From the NCBI GenBank assembly GCA_002812745.2, contig NCSJ02000089.1:1-64000 (forward strand): a stretch of 64,000 bases of DNA. The letters are read 5' to 3'. This document shows positions 12,277 to 23,775 of this stretch, in pieces. The notes under the pieces were generated by a model. The model had not been told where the DNA came from, did no database searches, and saw nothing but the letters and a program-made list of their open reading frames with translations. The stretch comes from Scytalidium lignicola. Lineage: Eukaryota; Ascomycota; Leotiomycetes. Within the stretch, counting starts at the first letter, position 1, and each line of letters opens with the position of its first letter. The position numbers were made by a program, and so were the translations under genes.

Positions 12277-14091
12277 CTAGCAAGTAGTAATATAAAGTCC
12301 AATAGGGCTAGGATTCCAATCTTGGAAGTAGTTGAGGTAAGTGTCTCCCACGGCACTCAACTCATATGAAACTGCTGTCCCGGCGGGGCATGCAAAACTC
12401 TTAACCAATGTGCTACTTCCAGGAGTTATGGTAAAATCGCCCAAATCACTGGCTACACTTGGTGCATTGCTCCATGTCGTACCCTGGGCCGCCACGCTCG
12501 AAAGTTGTGAGACATCAATAGATCCTGAACCGGAGAATGTGTAAGAGGAGGTCTCCAACTGCGATTTCTCGGGGAGGAGGAAAATTAGGGAACATGTATG
12601 GCCACTGTAGGTTGGAGGGATGTCAAAGTTGAAGATGGTGGAAGTGTTAGAGGAGATGGTGCCAAAGTAGGATGTGCCGGCCGCAGTGTTAGGGGTTGAG
12701 GATGAGATCGGGACGATGAGGTGTGGGTATTGGTAGTTTCCAGATGTGGAGCTTCCTGTTAGGACCGTTGGAGTACATGTGGATGCTGGCTGTGTTGAGG
12801 TGGCTATTGAGCTTTTGGTTGTTGAGACCTGCGAGGAGGAGCTATAGGTTGTTGCGTGGACTGAGCTCGTAGTGTTGGTGTAGTATGTCTTAGTGGTAGG
12901 AACTGCAGGCGTGGTGGGAACTACAGACGTGGTGGGAACTGCAGGCTTGGTAGTTTCTATCGTTTTTGAAGTCTCTGGGGTTGTCGTCGGTGCAAGTGGG
13001 GTAGACGAGACAGCAGGGGTTGAAGTGGGAGCAGTTGGGGGTGGTACAATAGCTGTGGTGGAAGAGACCCCAGGAACTGTGGCAACAGGGGGAGGGATTT
13101 GAGTCTCGGGACCACAAGTACACTGTTGCTGATAGACAGTGACAGTAACAGTTGACGGACCCTCAGAGGCAGGAGGAGAGGGCGGAGAGGGAGGAGAGCC
13201 AGGAGTTGTCTGCTGAGCTGGAGTCGTTGTAGGAGCAACTGGTGCGGTTTCTGTGATAGTAGGGGTTTCTGGTACTTTGGTTGATTTAGGAGTTGAGATA
13301 ACGGGCACCGAAGGCGATGCCGGGGTTGTTTGGATAGACGCAGCTGGAGACGTGGTGGCCGAAGCAACCGGGCATACGGTGGTAGATACGGGGATCGTTA
13401 CGGTCGTGAGAACAGTTGAGCGAGCTGGGCAGTTGGTGACAGTCGGGGCACAGCTAATTATTGTTGACACCGACGTAGTATAAATCGTAGAGGTGGTATA
13501 TTCCACGGAGGAAGCTGGTGGGGGAACGACGGTGGAATTGGACCAAACCTTTGATGTCTTGGTAATGCTTGGAGCAGATGGAGCTCCTGAACCACAACCG
13601 CTGGCCGTGAGAGATATCTCGACACATTTCAGCTGGCCAGCTACAGGCGTTGTGTAAATATTCCACTCGGTGTCAGAAGCAGGACATGCGTAGAAGACTG
13701 TGCTACCAGAATGGTTAAACCGGCCATTGCCGCCAATACTGAAGCCAGATGCAGGAGTAGCGCCAGTGTCACATTGCCATTGCTCAATTGAAGCTGCATG
13801 AAGAGTTAGTAAAAGATGAAATGGTTTATGAGTGTACAAGTCTACTTGGACAAACTTACGAGTTAGGATGCAACCACGTCCAGTACTATCTGTGATAACA
13901 CCACTGCCAATGGTATATGTTGCTTGAGGATATCCTCCGCCGATTCTATTCTGGCCATCAGGTAACTGGCCAACGGTTCCGGATTGGCCGCCCGAGGCTG
14001 TCAGTTGGAAGGAGCAGGTCGACCTGGGAATCGAAACTGCTGAGACACCTCCGATGGCCAGGAAGGCAACAAGGGAGTACATTATTACCAA
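12277..14091 (-). CDS. Cell-wall protein: PIR-like head, Thr/Pro stalk, But2 tail
   Basis: Two exons, 13860-14091 and 12277-13793, with a 66-nt intron (GTAAGT donor), giving 582 aa. Residues 1-18 are a signal peptide. Residues about 20-150 resemble the C-terminal domain of PIR-type wall mannoproteins (GSGVITDSTGRGC, then IEQWQCD, GRFNHSGSTVFYAC). Residues about 165-430 form a Thr/Ser/Pro stalk with repeated VPTT and PPSPP units and two short Cys-containing islands; it should be heavily O-glycosylated. Residues about 440-582 match the But2 C-terminal domain (YQYPHLIVPI, FNFDIPPTYSGHTCSLIFLLP, PIGLYI). No clear GPI signal is seen: the protein ends GLYITTC. It is probably a secreted or wall-associated structural protein. 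The stalk generates long spurious frames on both strands, which were discarded. The domain calls are from recognisable motifs; the function is inferred. Confidence 0.8.
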   Translation of the reverse strand: MVIMYSLVAFLAIGGVSAVSIPRSTCSFQLTASGGQSGTVGQLPDGQNRIGGGYPQATYTIGSGVITDSTGRGCILTRKFVQVDLYTHKPFHLLLTLHAASIEQWQCDTGATPASGFSIGGNGRFNHSGSTVFYACPASDTEWNIYTTPVAGQLKCVEISLTASGCGSGAPSAPSITKTSKVWSNSTVVPPPASSVEYTTSTIYTTSVSTIISCAPTVTNCPARSTVLTTVTIPVSTTVCPVASATTSPAASIQTTPASPSVPVISTPKSTKVPETPTITETAPVAPTTTPAQQTTPGSPPSPPSPPASEGPSTVTVTVYQQQCTCGPETQIPPPVATVPGVSSTTAIVPPPTAPTSTPAVSSTPLAPTTTPETSKTIETTKPAVPTTSVVPTTPAVPTTKTYYTNTTSSVHATTYSSSSQVSTTKSSIATSTQPASTCTPTVLTGSSTSGNYQYPHLIVPISSSTPNTAAGTSYFGTISSNTSTIFNFDIPPTYSGHTCSLIFLLPEKSQLETSSYTFSGSGSIDVSQLSSVAAQGTTWSNAPSVASDLGDFTITPGSSTLVKSFACPAGTAVSYELSAVGDTYLNYFQDWNPSPIGLYITTC

Positions 14092-15845
14092 ACGAGTGAA
14101 TAATATTATTTAGGATAAACGAAAGATATGAAATGTAGCAGAGGTACTTTGAGTTGACGAGTAACTATGACGGGCTATATGTCCTTATATACGCATCTTC
14201 GACAAGAGCGGAGCACAGCCATCTTGCTGGGCTCTTGAAGAAGCCGTCATCATATGTAACTGGGGGAAACATTTTACCTAATACATCATACGTGGAGACA
14301 ATCACTGTACCTCGTGTACTTGCAACTTGAAGCGGAACATGGGCAAACAGACTACTGATACCAAGCCCGCAAGATTTCTGATTTGTATGCCAGCAGCACC
14401 ATAGAAAGAGGAGAGAGACGCAAGCTAGGCAACGAGTTATGCAGTTAAAGGCATCGCTCGTTGTGTTTTTTGTGAAAATAGAAACATATGAATAAGAGAC
14501 TGAAGGCTTACGACGCTAATACGAGAGGCTTTGCCCCTTCAAGGCTTCAAGGTGGGCTGAAGAGACAGAAGAAGCTTCTTATTTCCCGGATTTCCGGATT
14601 CAACATGCTCCACCTTTAGTGGAGTTGCCCCAGTCAAAAGGACTCGATGTCTCTGCTAAACTTTTTGAGGCACTGGCTTCGTATAGATGGAGTTGGCGAC
14701 GTCAAATCCACATCGAGAAGGTTCTGCGGTGAGCAAGATCTCGTACTCTTTTCGTAAATGTGGCCGTCATTGGATGCGCGATCATCCCATAGTCCAGCTG
14801 ATCGAGGATTTTCTTCTTTCATGGCCGTAGCTTTTACAAACACGAGCAGCGTCGTTTATAGTTGCACGAACTTAACTTCGTAACTCTCGTGATTGTGCAA
14901 TAAGAAAGAGCTCGCCAGAAGACTTCTCACCGATGCTTGTCTTGAGCCGAACAAGCAACAAGCAACAGGCTACAAGCAATGACAAAAGGGAAGAGACGAA
15001 CAAAACTTCCCAAGAAACGCCACGAGATCTACAATCCTTGTTGATCGTGCCTTAACCGTGACATCCGGGGTCAGGAACATTCGATGACGTTCAAAAAGGG
15101 CCTCGTAGAGAGAAACAGTGCGATGGTTTTGCAGGTTATCTTGCAGGTACCCACTGACATGCTTGCTCTGCTTCCCAAAATAGAGATATAAAATTCCGAT
15201 TTGGGTCTTGCTCGTCTAGTTTAAGGTTTGGAATTGCTGCTGTGTTACGAAAGCATACGAAGTCTGGGGGTACGTATGTCAACAACACGTACTGTAAATG
15301 AGTAGGCCCGGACTTAAACATCAATGACATACAATTGCAGGCTTGTTATGGCAGAAGAAAACTATGTGCTTAAACCGAGTACTTACGTACAGATACAGCA
15401 AAATACCTTTGAGCTATTCCCGATACCGCAAACACCCCTCTACTGTTTGTTGCGTGACTAATGGCATTACTATGTAGAAAGTCACACATTTCTACACCGA
15501 AAGATCCGCAAAGCTGGCCTCGACATCTAGAACACTGGGCTCCTTGACATCCGCAATCATGGCTAGATAGATAGTACATCTCTGGATTCTGAATAAAAAT
15601 GATGATTAGTGGCTTTTGTATTGCTCATACATCGCCATGGCTCGCAATCATCTAAAGGGCGCAAAATAGCGGCATGACATAAAGATGTGAGTATAAGAGT
15701 AAATAATTAACTAGAGGTTGATTTCCAATCTTCAAAGTAAGGGTCTTTGACTTGCATCTCCGATATCTAGCCAAATTACCCACTTAAAAGACCAGACTGT
15801 GGGTGTCTGCAGCAAAGGAGTGCCCAGTAATCATTNAAAAAAAAT
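14092..15845. other. Intergenic, 1.75 kb
   Basis: Includes the wall-protein promoter and the isochorismatase-like promoter, with an N at 15836. Two minus-strand frames, 15370-15579 (cysteine-rich, CGCQGAQCSRCRGQLCG, ending at a plausible GTACGT donor) and 15136-15330, could be exons of one small gene. I could not join them in frame with good splice sites, so no gene is called. Confidence 0.45.
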
Positions 15846-16484
15846 ATGTCCACACAGCCACCAAACAGCATCCTCCTCCTCATCGACATCCAAGATGGCT
15901 TAACACACCCGACCCACTGGGGCCCATCACGCAGCAACCCATCCTTTGAGAAAAACACCGCCCAGCTACTAGAAAGCTACCGCAAACTCGTATCCAGTAC
16001 AAAACCCTCACCATCCGGGTCTTCCTCTCCCCACAAGGTAATCCACGTTGGTCACTCCTCTACGTCAGCAACCTCTCCTTTACGACCGGAACTCCCGGGC
16101 CACAGGTTCCAGGACTTCGCATTGCCTAAGGATGACGAGACCGTGCTCTTCAAGAACGTCAATTCGGCATTCATCGGTACCGATCTGGAGAAAATCATTA
16201 GACAACACCGGACGAAGAAGTTATGGGTGGTAGGCTTAACCACGGATCATTGCGTGAGCACTACCGTACGTATGGCGGGGAATTTGGGAGTTTGCAATCA
16301 TGATGATGATACTGGTGAGAAGGGAGAGGTTATTCTTATAGGCGATGCTACGGCTGCATGGAAGAAGACTGAGGGTGGGTGGGATGCTGAGACGGTGCAT
16401 GCCGTGCATTTGGAAAGTTTGACCGAGTTTGCGACTGTTGCGAAGACCGAGGATGTGCTTGCGTTGTGGAAGAGTTGGATGTAG
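15846..16484 (+). CDS. Isochorismatase-like cysteine hydrolase, 212 aa
   Basis: Intronless frame. It shows the isochorismatase/nicotinamidase fold hallmarks: LLLIDIQDG with Asp14, LFKNVNSAF with Lys103, and LTTDHCVSTTVRMA with nucleophile Cys136, in the usual order and spacing for the Asp-Lys-Cys triad. The cis-peptide region VGLTTDHC is typical. Such enzymes hydrolyse C-N or vinyl-ether bonds in small molecules; the substrate cannot be told from sequence. There is no signal peptide, so it should be cytosolic. The start is preceded directly by an A-run and an N base (15836), outside the coding part. It is convergent with MRE11, whose stop codon lies 272 bp downstream. Confidence 0.85.
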   Translation: MSTQPPNSILLLIDIQDGLTHPTHWGPSRSNPSFEKNTAQLLESYRKLVSSTKPSPSGSSSPHKVIHVGHSSTSATSPLRPELPGHRFQDFALPKDDETVLFKNVNSAFIGTDLEKIIRQHRTKKLWVVGLTTDHCVSTTVRMAGNLGVCNHDDDTGEKGEVILIGDATAAWKKTEGGWDAETVHAVHLESLTEFATVAKTEDVLALWKSWM

Positions 16485-16755
16485 CTGAGTGAGTGGGATT
16501 CATCGTGGGAGACCTGGTTGGAATATGAGGCTCTCTCATGCATTCACCGTAGCTATATATCTCGATACTCAAGCTATTTTCATATTGAGGTAGCTTAAAA
16601 GAGAATAACATTAGTGGTTGTTTTGCTCACATATAGCTAGCTCATTAAAGCTTTTGGAATCTGGTATTGGTAGTCGCTAGGTGACATTGCATATCAAACA
16701 ACTAAACGCCGCTGAAATGCTCGATTCGTAATATTATACATAAACATGAAGCTTT

Positions 16756-19036
16756 TTATCTTCTTCGCCCTGTCCGTACCATAGGTTCGAATGCATCATC
16801 ATCTGAGATTTCATCATCACTCAAATCCTTAGCCGTCTGGGTTTTCGATTGAGATTGAGAGAAATTCAGAGTTGTCTGCTTTGCTCCTCGTACCGGTGCA
16901 GCTCTGGTTCTCGAAGGCTGTGACCTAGTAGGTGGGTTTTCATCGATCATGACAATGTCCTCATCTTCATCGTCACTAGGTTCTGCAACCTTCTTGCGTC
17001 CCCGAGCTGGTGCTTTGGCAGGTGCTTTCTTCGCCGGAGCCTTCGGCGCTGCTGCTTTCTTTGCCGGGGCTCTCTTTGCAGGTACCTTCTTTGAAGGAGC
17101 TGCAGCAGATACTATAGAAGCATCATCGTCACTTAACGCAGCAGTTCGTCCTCGCGAGGCCTTTACCAGTGGGGTAGGGGTTTCATTTTCACCAATATCG
17201 CTCAGTTCAATTGCTCCCGGCTGATCTTCCCACTCTCCATCCATATCAGAATCCCAATTCTCCGGCCTTGGCTTATACCTCGCTTTCTTGGTTCTCTTTA
17301 ACGTGCCAGCTGCAAACAACTCGTCTACTCTTGTTCTATACTTTTCCATAGCATTCTCAAGTTCTTCATCATCCTCCCCATCCAGTTCCAACATCTCTTT
17401 AACCTGGCCCGCTAAACTTTCATTAACAAACATCTCCATTGCATGTTTGTCATCCTTGTCAACGAACTGTGTGACTGCGTCACCGAATGGGGCTTGTGGG
17501 AGAATTTTCAGAGATTGAGCCGTCAAGAATTCTCGAACAAGTTTTTCTACCTTAACATTATCGACGGCTATGGAGGCAAGGATATCTTCATCTGGCATTT
17601 CTTTCTCCACTTTCTCTTTCTCTGCTTCATGTTAGCGCTTGCAACTTTAGTGGGGAAATATATATTTATATCTTGAAACTCACTCTGCCCCGTTTTCTTT
17701 CTGTAAAATTGAACCACATCATTTACATTTGCGACTTTGCCGAGAAACCTGTTGGAGAATCTTTGTGGATTCTCACAGTCATATCTGCCCCCATCAGGTG
17801 CAGAGTACTCTACCCTCAACCTAACGAGTGGCAGAGGAGGCTCTTCTGGAGCGTCATCATCATCATCCTGAACAGCTAGCCATTCAGCTTTTGCCTCTTC
17901 AATAAGCTCTTCCACTACCTCCATTAATTTCCGAGTTAGTTTTTGCCTGTTATCCTTTTCTTTTGCTAGAGATTTAAAACGCTTGTCATCAGCAAGAACA
18001 AGCTCTCTCGTAACAAACGGCCTAACGCTCTTAATCCGAATCTTCTCAATCTTGAATTCTTTACCACTGACATTGAGGATTGCGACATATTTTGGCACAG
18101 CTTCTCCCGGGACAAGAGACGTTGCTACAGATGAGCCTGGCTGCATCACATTGAAACGCATTTCTGGGTTATACCTCGGATCAATAAGACATTCATGTTC
18201 ATGGCCCCAAACAATCAAATCCATAAATTCCGGAAGGAAATTCTCTGGGAGGTATCCAGTCTCAGTGTAGGCATGATGGTTCTGGTGGACAGCCATTAAG
18301 TTGAACCAGTCACTCTGCTGTACACCCGGTTTGAAGAATTTGACCTTGCCATCTCTAAATGTTCGAAATAGTCGTTCATCCCTAACATTACTCATTCCGT
18401 AAAGCGCCAACTTTGTCTTCCCCTTTTGTAGAAGAATTGGTTTCACTTGTATATTATCCGACTCGGGTGTGCGCCCAAAATAGTTCAGCAGTCCCGACAT
18501 CTGCAAGAGGTCCAGGCTACAATAATGTCCATCGCCCGTTGGATCATCGTGATTGCCGTGAATAGAAAACACCGGTATTGCCACGTTTATATCAGGGTCC
18601 TCATAGTTGACATGATTGAACGTGCCTTCAAAGACATCGCTAGCATCACTGAGCATTTCGAGTTCACAAGGCTTCTCTCCCAAGCAGTTCATCCGCAATG
18701 AACGCATCACCTGATACATTGCTTTTCGAGAGGGTTTGTTGTCATGGAAAAGATCACCAGCGAGTAATATCATGTCCACCTGTCATTATGTCAGGGAGGA
18801 AATGCATTGCAGAGCATGGATAGTCTCCTCACATCTCTATCCTTTGCCAAACACATAATCTCATGGAAGCTTTTCCAACTATCATCCTTGCGGATCGGGT
18901 CCCTCTCTTCGTATCCAACATGGCTATCAGTAGCTACGAGGACTCGGATCGTATCAGCAGCTGTACATGAATATCAGTTAACCTTCTTATAAGCCTTTTC
19001 AAGACAGCTGTTGGCTTTACCAGTAAAGGCAGGCAT
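16756..19036 (-). CDS. MRE11: MRE11 double-strand-break repair nuclease, 701 aa
   Basis: Four exons: 19021-19036 (16 nt), 18833-18960, 17684-18779 and 16756-17621; the total is 702 codons. All phosphoesterase motifs are present: TDSHVGY (Asp17, His19), GDLFHDN (Asp57), GNHDDP (Asn124, His125), AVHQNHH (His213) and GHEHE (His241, His243). The Mre11 DNA-binding domain follows to about residue 430. The C-terminus is acidic with a repetitive Ala/Lys/Pro segment (about 555-615), an [18 protein letters not shown] basic patch, and a QTTLNFSQ segment resembling a PIP-like box. Mre11 is the manganese nuclease of the Mre11-Rad50-Nbs1 complex, acting at double-strand breaks and telomeres. The gene is transcribed away from RSM19 through a shared 310-bp promoter with two ACGCGT sites. 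NBS1 lies about 31 kb away in the same window. Confidence 0.97.
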
Positions 19037-19346
19037 TGCTCTATAACTCTCTTCACATTATTGGATGTGTACGTTGGGAAAACTTCATCTGCGGGCTTAT
19101 ACCTAGGACCTACTGTCAGATGAACGCGTAGGAACCACCAGTAATATAAGCCCGGAACTAATATGAGGCTATTTCAATATGTTCTGATTGATTTTCTGCC
19201 TATTTCATTTGGGAGACGCGAATCGGGGACGCGTTGGCACGTGCAAAAATGGGGTTGTTCGGAGGAAAGTTTAACCGAAGTACCTGACAATTGCTTCCTA
19301 AATCTTGACGAGGAACTTCAGTGAGATCATCCCATCGCAATTCAAG
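19037..19346. promoter_or_regulatory. Divergent MRE11/RSM19 promoter with ACGCGT boxes
   Basis: 310 bp between the two start codons. It holds ACGCGT at 19124-19129 and 19229-19234, and a related GACGCGAA at 19215-19222. ACGCGT is the MluI cell-cycle box recognised by MBF in yeasts. MRE11 is a plausible S-phase target, but binding is inferred, not shown. Confidence 0.5.
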
Positions 19347-19819
19347 ATGTTTCCGACAAGAGCGCTCCTCTCGCGGTCGGTATGGAAAGGTATGTGTTAT
19401 TTCCATCTCAGATATGCAGTTTGTTTCCAGTTCTAACCGTTCCTAGGACCTAATATTGTACCGTAAGGATTCTCAATTGGACTCAACTTATATCCCCTCA
19501 GAAGTCCTAACCATTTCCCCATAGACTTCCAATTGTCAGAGCCGCCCCGGGCCAGAAAGTTCCGCCGATTAAGACGCAAGCTCGTTCTGCGACCATATTA
19601 CCAAACTTTGTCGGACTGAAGTTCCAAGTCCATAATGGGAAGATATACCACGATGTAACAATCACCGAAGATATGGTTGGACATAAGCTTGGAGAGTTTT
19701 CACCGTAAGCCAACCCCTATTATCCTTTACCATCCTTTCTGTTTAAGATCAATCATGCTGATTTATCTTCCTGCAGAACACGAAAACGGTTTACATATAA
19801 GATGAGCAAGAACAAATAG
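19347..19819 (+). CDS. RSM19: Mitochondrial small-subunit ribosomal protein S19 (uS19m), 93 aa
   Basis: Four exons: 19347-19389, 19447-19462 (16 nt), 19525-19704 and 19777-19819; total 94 codons. All three introns have GT-AG ends. The protein begins with a basic presequence-like leader ([15 protein letters not shown]). It then carries the S19 signature: [54 protein letters not shown]19 contacts 16S-type rRNA in the head of the small subunit; here it belongs to the mitoribosome. No single open frame covers it, because the coding part is split by two introns near the start and one before the last 14 codons. It shares a promoter with MRE11. Confidence 0.95.
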
Positions 19820-20500
19820 AACCGGATACGATACGGATAATGTGGATATGCCACCTACATATTCGAACAATATTTGCTCACTGATTCGCTCTATCGATCT
19901 CCCCGTATTATCAAATCATAGTCTTGAATGAATGGAAAATCCAATGACGATCCATTTGCAAATTTATCCGGCAATGATATGGTATCCGACATCCTCCCTT
20001 GCGGTGCTGAATCTGTGGGAAAGGAGATCCAAGCTTGTCTTACAATTGTACATTTATGTTGGAGTTGAGAGGAGGAGTATATGGTTTTTGTAACATATGT
20101 AATGCAACTTGAGCATTTAGAAGCGTGGAGGCTCTGATGAATATAGTGTATGATATCACTTCATTTTGACATACAACGCATATGAAAGATTTTTGTCAGA
20201 TATTTCCTACTTGTTAAAAAACTCCAAACTATTTCAGGAGTGATACTCTATTAAAACACTGAATATTCCGGCAGCAAGTGCTCAGATGTCAAACAACGAT
20301 TAGTGATCTTGGGTGACTAAAGGAGAGTTCTTTCAAGAAATTTGCTCAATTCCATAATTTCATTGCAACGCTCACAGCTAGAAGCGAATTTACTTAATAC
20401 ATCCCTGTCCATCATCTATATAACACGGGAATCAGAAACAACAACNTTTTTTATGGTTCACCATAACCCCACCAACGCAGATAAATAACACGTCATTACC
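19820..20500. other. Intergenic between convergent genes
   Basis: 3' flanks of RSM19 and the alcohol dehydrogenase, AT-rich, with one N at 20446 beside a T-run. No gene seen. Confidence 0.6.
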
Positions 20501-21834
20501 TCATTTGCTGGTATCAACAACGTAACGACCGGCAATCTTACCCTCCTCCATTAGGTCATATACTTTTTGTAACTCGCTCAGTCCACAGCTCTTGTAAGGA
20601 ACCTTGATGAGACCCCGACGGTAAAATTCAATAGCTTCGGCTGTATCTCGACGGTTGCCTACATAGGAACCTTTAATGTTTATCATCCTGACAACAGTGT
20701 CGAAGACGGGAGCTTTGAGGAAGGCGCCAGCTGGCAAGCCAATTGCGACGATTGTTCCACGAGATCGGACATACTTTGATGGGTATTAGTGCCAGGCTAC
20801 TAGAGAAATGAAGATAGGGGGTACGCAGATACTCACCTCAGTAGCTTGTTGGAAAGGCTTCTCAGTAACAGCAACCAAGAGCACGGCATGTGGTCCAAGA
20901 CCGTCTGCAGTAGACTTCTTAACCTCCTCGACAAGATTTGGCGAAGTTAGAAAATCAACGTAAGTGCCAGCGCCAAGTGATTTTGTCAGCTGTTGCTTCT
21001 CCTCACCACCGTCGATAGCAATGACCTCCAATCCCATGGCCTTCGCATACTGGATGGCCAAGCATCCGAGTCCACCTCCTGCACCAATAATAGCTACCGT
21101 TTGGCCGGGTCGAGCTCCAGACTCCTTTAGGCCTTTGTAAACAGTGATACCGGCACAAAGGACCGGCGCAATGGCCTCGAGATCTAGTTCCTTGGGAATT
21201 CGGGCTACATGAGCTGCTTTAGCAATGCAGTATTGTTGGAATGTGCCGTCCACTGTGTATCCAGAAAGGAGGGCGCCGGCGCAGAGAGACTCGTCCGACT
21301 GCTCGCAGAATGGGCAGGCAAGGCAGGAGCCATTGAGCCACTGTGAAGGCGTCCTGTTAGCAATTACTCAACTAAGAACCCAGTCTGCTGACAGAAAAGT
21401 CATACCTTTACACCAACATGGTCACCGAGTTGAACGTCTTTCACCAAACTGCCTAGCTTGACGACAACGCCTGCACCTTCGTGGCCACCAACGAGGGGCA
21501 TCTTTTCCTCTAATGGCCAATCGCCCTTGAGGGCATGGAGATCACTGAAGGATTGTCAGGTTTAAATCCATATGAAAAGGTTTGTATTTATTTTTATTTT
21601 TATTTTTTTGGTGAGGGGGAAACTGACGTGTGACAAACACCGGAGTACTTGATGTTGACCAGAACCTCATCTGGGCCAGGTTCTGCAACAGCAATCTTCT
21701 TGTAAATGACAGCTATATTTCAAATTAGTATGATGATTAGACCTAATGAGAGAGTTAAAAAAGGTTAAAAACGTACGTCCTCCAACCTTCTCGATCACCT
21801 GAGCCCATTGTTCCTTTGGGATATCGACAGCCAT
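20501..21834 (-). CDS. ADH1: Zinc alcohol dehydrogenase, 352 aa
   Basis: Five exons: 21777-21834, 21628-21712, 21406-21544, 20837-21340 and 20501-20773; total 353 codons. Four introns all have GT-AG ends. Catalytic zinc ligands are visible in SGVCHTDLH (Cys46) and GGHEGAG (His69, Glu70). The structural zinc cysteines are in [15 protein letters not shown], and the NAD site is [12 protein letters not shown]. Length and sequence match fungal ADH I-type enzymes, which interconvert ethanol and acetaldehyde with NAD in the cytosol. The long upstream region (to about 23 kb) holds several GTGGGG/CTGGGG sites compatible with carbon-catabolite control. ACGCGT at 21852 lies 18 bp upstream of the ATG. 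Confidence 0.95.
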
Positions 21835-23775
21835 GATCTATATAAGTCTAGACGCGTAGGGAAGAATGTGAATCTCTAGAAAAAAAAACTTGGTTTTGGA
21901 GTGCAATTGGTACTTTGGAGGAGGAATCACTGGATTATATCTTGAAGAAGGAAGTGTAGGCTTATCAATTAGAAAATGGCAAACCAATTTGGTTGTGGCA
22001 AGTGGAATGCTTTATAGATCGCAGGCACGCAGGTGGTATGACGACGGTGCAAAAAGCAGGTGCTGCCTGGTTGGATGAGCCCATATCCTCGGGCCTATCC
22101 CTCTTGTCTTGATGCCCACCGAATCCAAGACTTTTGCTGCACGACCATACAATTACACCTACAATTGCAACCATGGGTGCCAAACAGGGAAATTCCAATA
22201 CTTTTCCTGGGGAGAGGAGAAAGTTTCTCTGGGCAGTACTAAGACGCCCTGCTCCCGATCCACCGATCCCAGATCGGTCCATAGGAAGGCACGTATACGT
22301 CAACTCTCTGCATCTACCAGTATTCCCCTCTTTTCTACCCCTCACAACCCCTCATCTACATTATGTCCAGGTTTATTGAAAGAAGAGAAAGNAAAAAAAG
22401 CTTTTCGATTGTGTAAAACCCGTGCAGGGGAGGGTCCCTGAAAACCAACATGGGGAAATTTTCTTTCTGGACGTTCGTCGGAGCAAGTGGTCTGACATGC
22501 AGATAAGGGGGTCTAGATCAGAGGCATTAGAGTAGAGTGCTGCATGGTTATCGTACAGAAAGGACAAAAGCGGACAAAAGCCACCCCTCGCGAGATCTGT
22601 GGGGGGGGAAGCCACAGCAACTCTAACGCCCGGACGTTGTGCAGAGAAGTGCTAAAGAGACCCCCTGGAGGCAGCGACAGCGGATAGGCGGAATGCTGCC
22701 CACTACGCAGCGCCTCCTACGGTAATAAGGAAGCAAGTCCAAGCCCCCGGCGCGGGCGGACGGCCCTGATACCAAGTCTGCTCCGAGGAACGAAGAAACC
22801 ACGCCATTCGTACAGAAGCAATGACGCCGATAGAAATAAAATAAACACAACTTTGTGGTCCGCGGACATTGTGTGGGGTTGTTTTTGCTGTTTTTGCTAT
22901 TTTTGTTGCTGGACCCTAGTTCTTTCAGGACGGAAGCGTTTCTTTCTTTTGCCATCCCTTGGCCCTTTTTAGGATTCTGACATCCCCGAGCTGGGATCTG
23001 GGCTTAAGTTTACCGGTTAGCTAATCTTTGTGTAATATTGTAATAAACTTTCTTCCTTCTTGGGAAAGATCTTTCTTTATATACGATGACAGAAAATATT
23101 TGGGATAGGGTTTGGGATATTGTTTAGAATTTTTGTGCAAATAGCTACATTCAACAGTTTAGTTTATACTTTATTTTACTTTTAGTTTTACCACAACAGC
23201 ACACCGTAGAAAACTCAATGACCAATGCTGTGTGTTTTACATTAAACTCATGTAAGTGTAGTTGCTGTATATATATAGCTTTAAGTGAAAATTGACCATT
23301 ATTACTGAGTGTCTTGGGCTGAAATACGTTCCCCGCATAATTGTCTTCTAGCATGTACGTGCACTGTACTGTACGTGATTATCATAACTCTTATGCATCA
23401 ATGAGTGCGTGCCTCGAGCTGATTGGCCTACGTCAGATTAGACAAATGATATTTGACACTCGTACTTTCTGGTGCTCCCTCAACGTCAATTCAACTCTGA
23501 TCCTCTATTGAACCATGGAATTAATAATTTGTAGTCTTGAAAAGCAGCAGAGACACAGTGGCTTGTGAGAATTGGCTTAGGTACTAGTTGGCAAACATTG
23601 GCAAACTTTAGGATGGCTGAAATTAACTTCTTGTTTAATGTTCATGTTTATAGTGTCATCACCCAAGGCTTTTGTGGAGCTCACATACTTTTTAGCTACC
23701 TCATAACCACCAAAAACACACAGCAGCTTGAACTCCCCTTGTGGGCCTTCAAGTCTATCATCATCGCATGTAACT
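21835..23775. promoter_or_regulatory. Long ADH upstream region, 1.9 kb
   Basis: Between the ADH start and the ARP3 3' end, with no credible gene. It contains SYGGRG-type (CreA-like) sites: CTGGGG at 22207 and GTGGGG at 22599 and 22873. It also has CCCCT-containing C/T-rich tracts near 22330-22360 and an unusual GC-rich patch at about 22560-22800. An N lies at 22392. Regulation by glucose is inference from short motifs only. Confidence 0.4.

Noticed and set aside
12890..13483. Several frames overlapping the wall-protein stalk
   Set aside because: Repetitive Thr/Pro coding DNA produces long open frames in other frames; the main frame has signal peptide and domains.
22623..22955. 110-codon minus frame upstream of ADH
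   Set aside because: Low-complexity Asn/Ser/Lys start, no motif, lies in promoter-like DNA.
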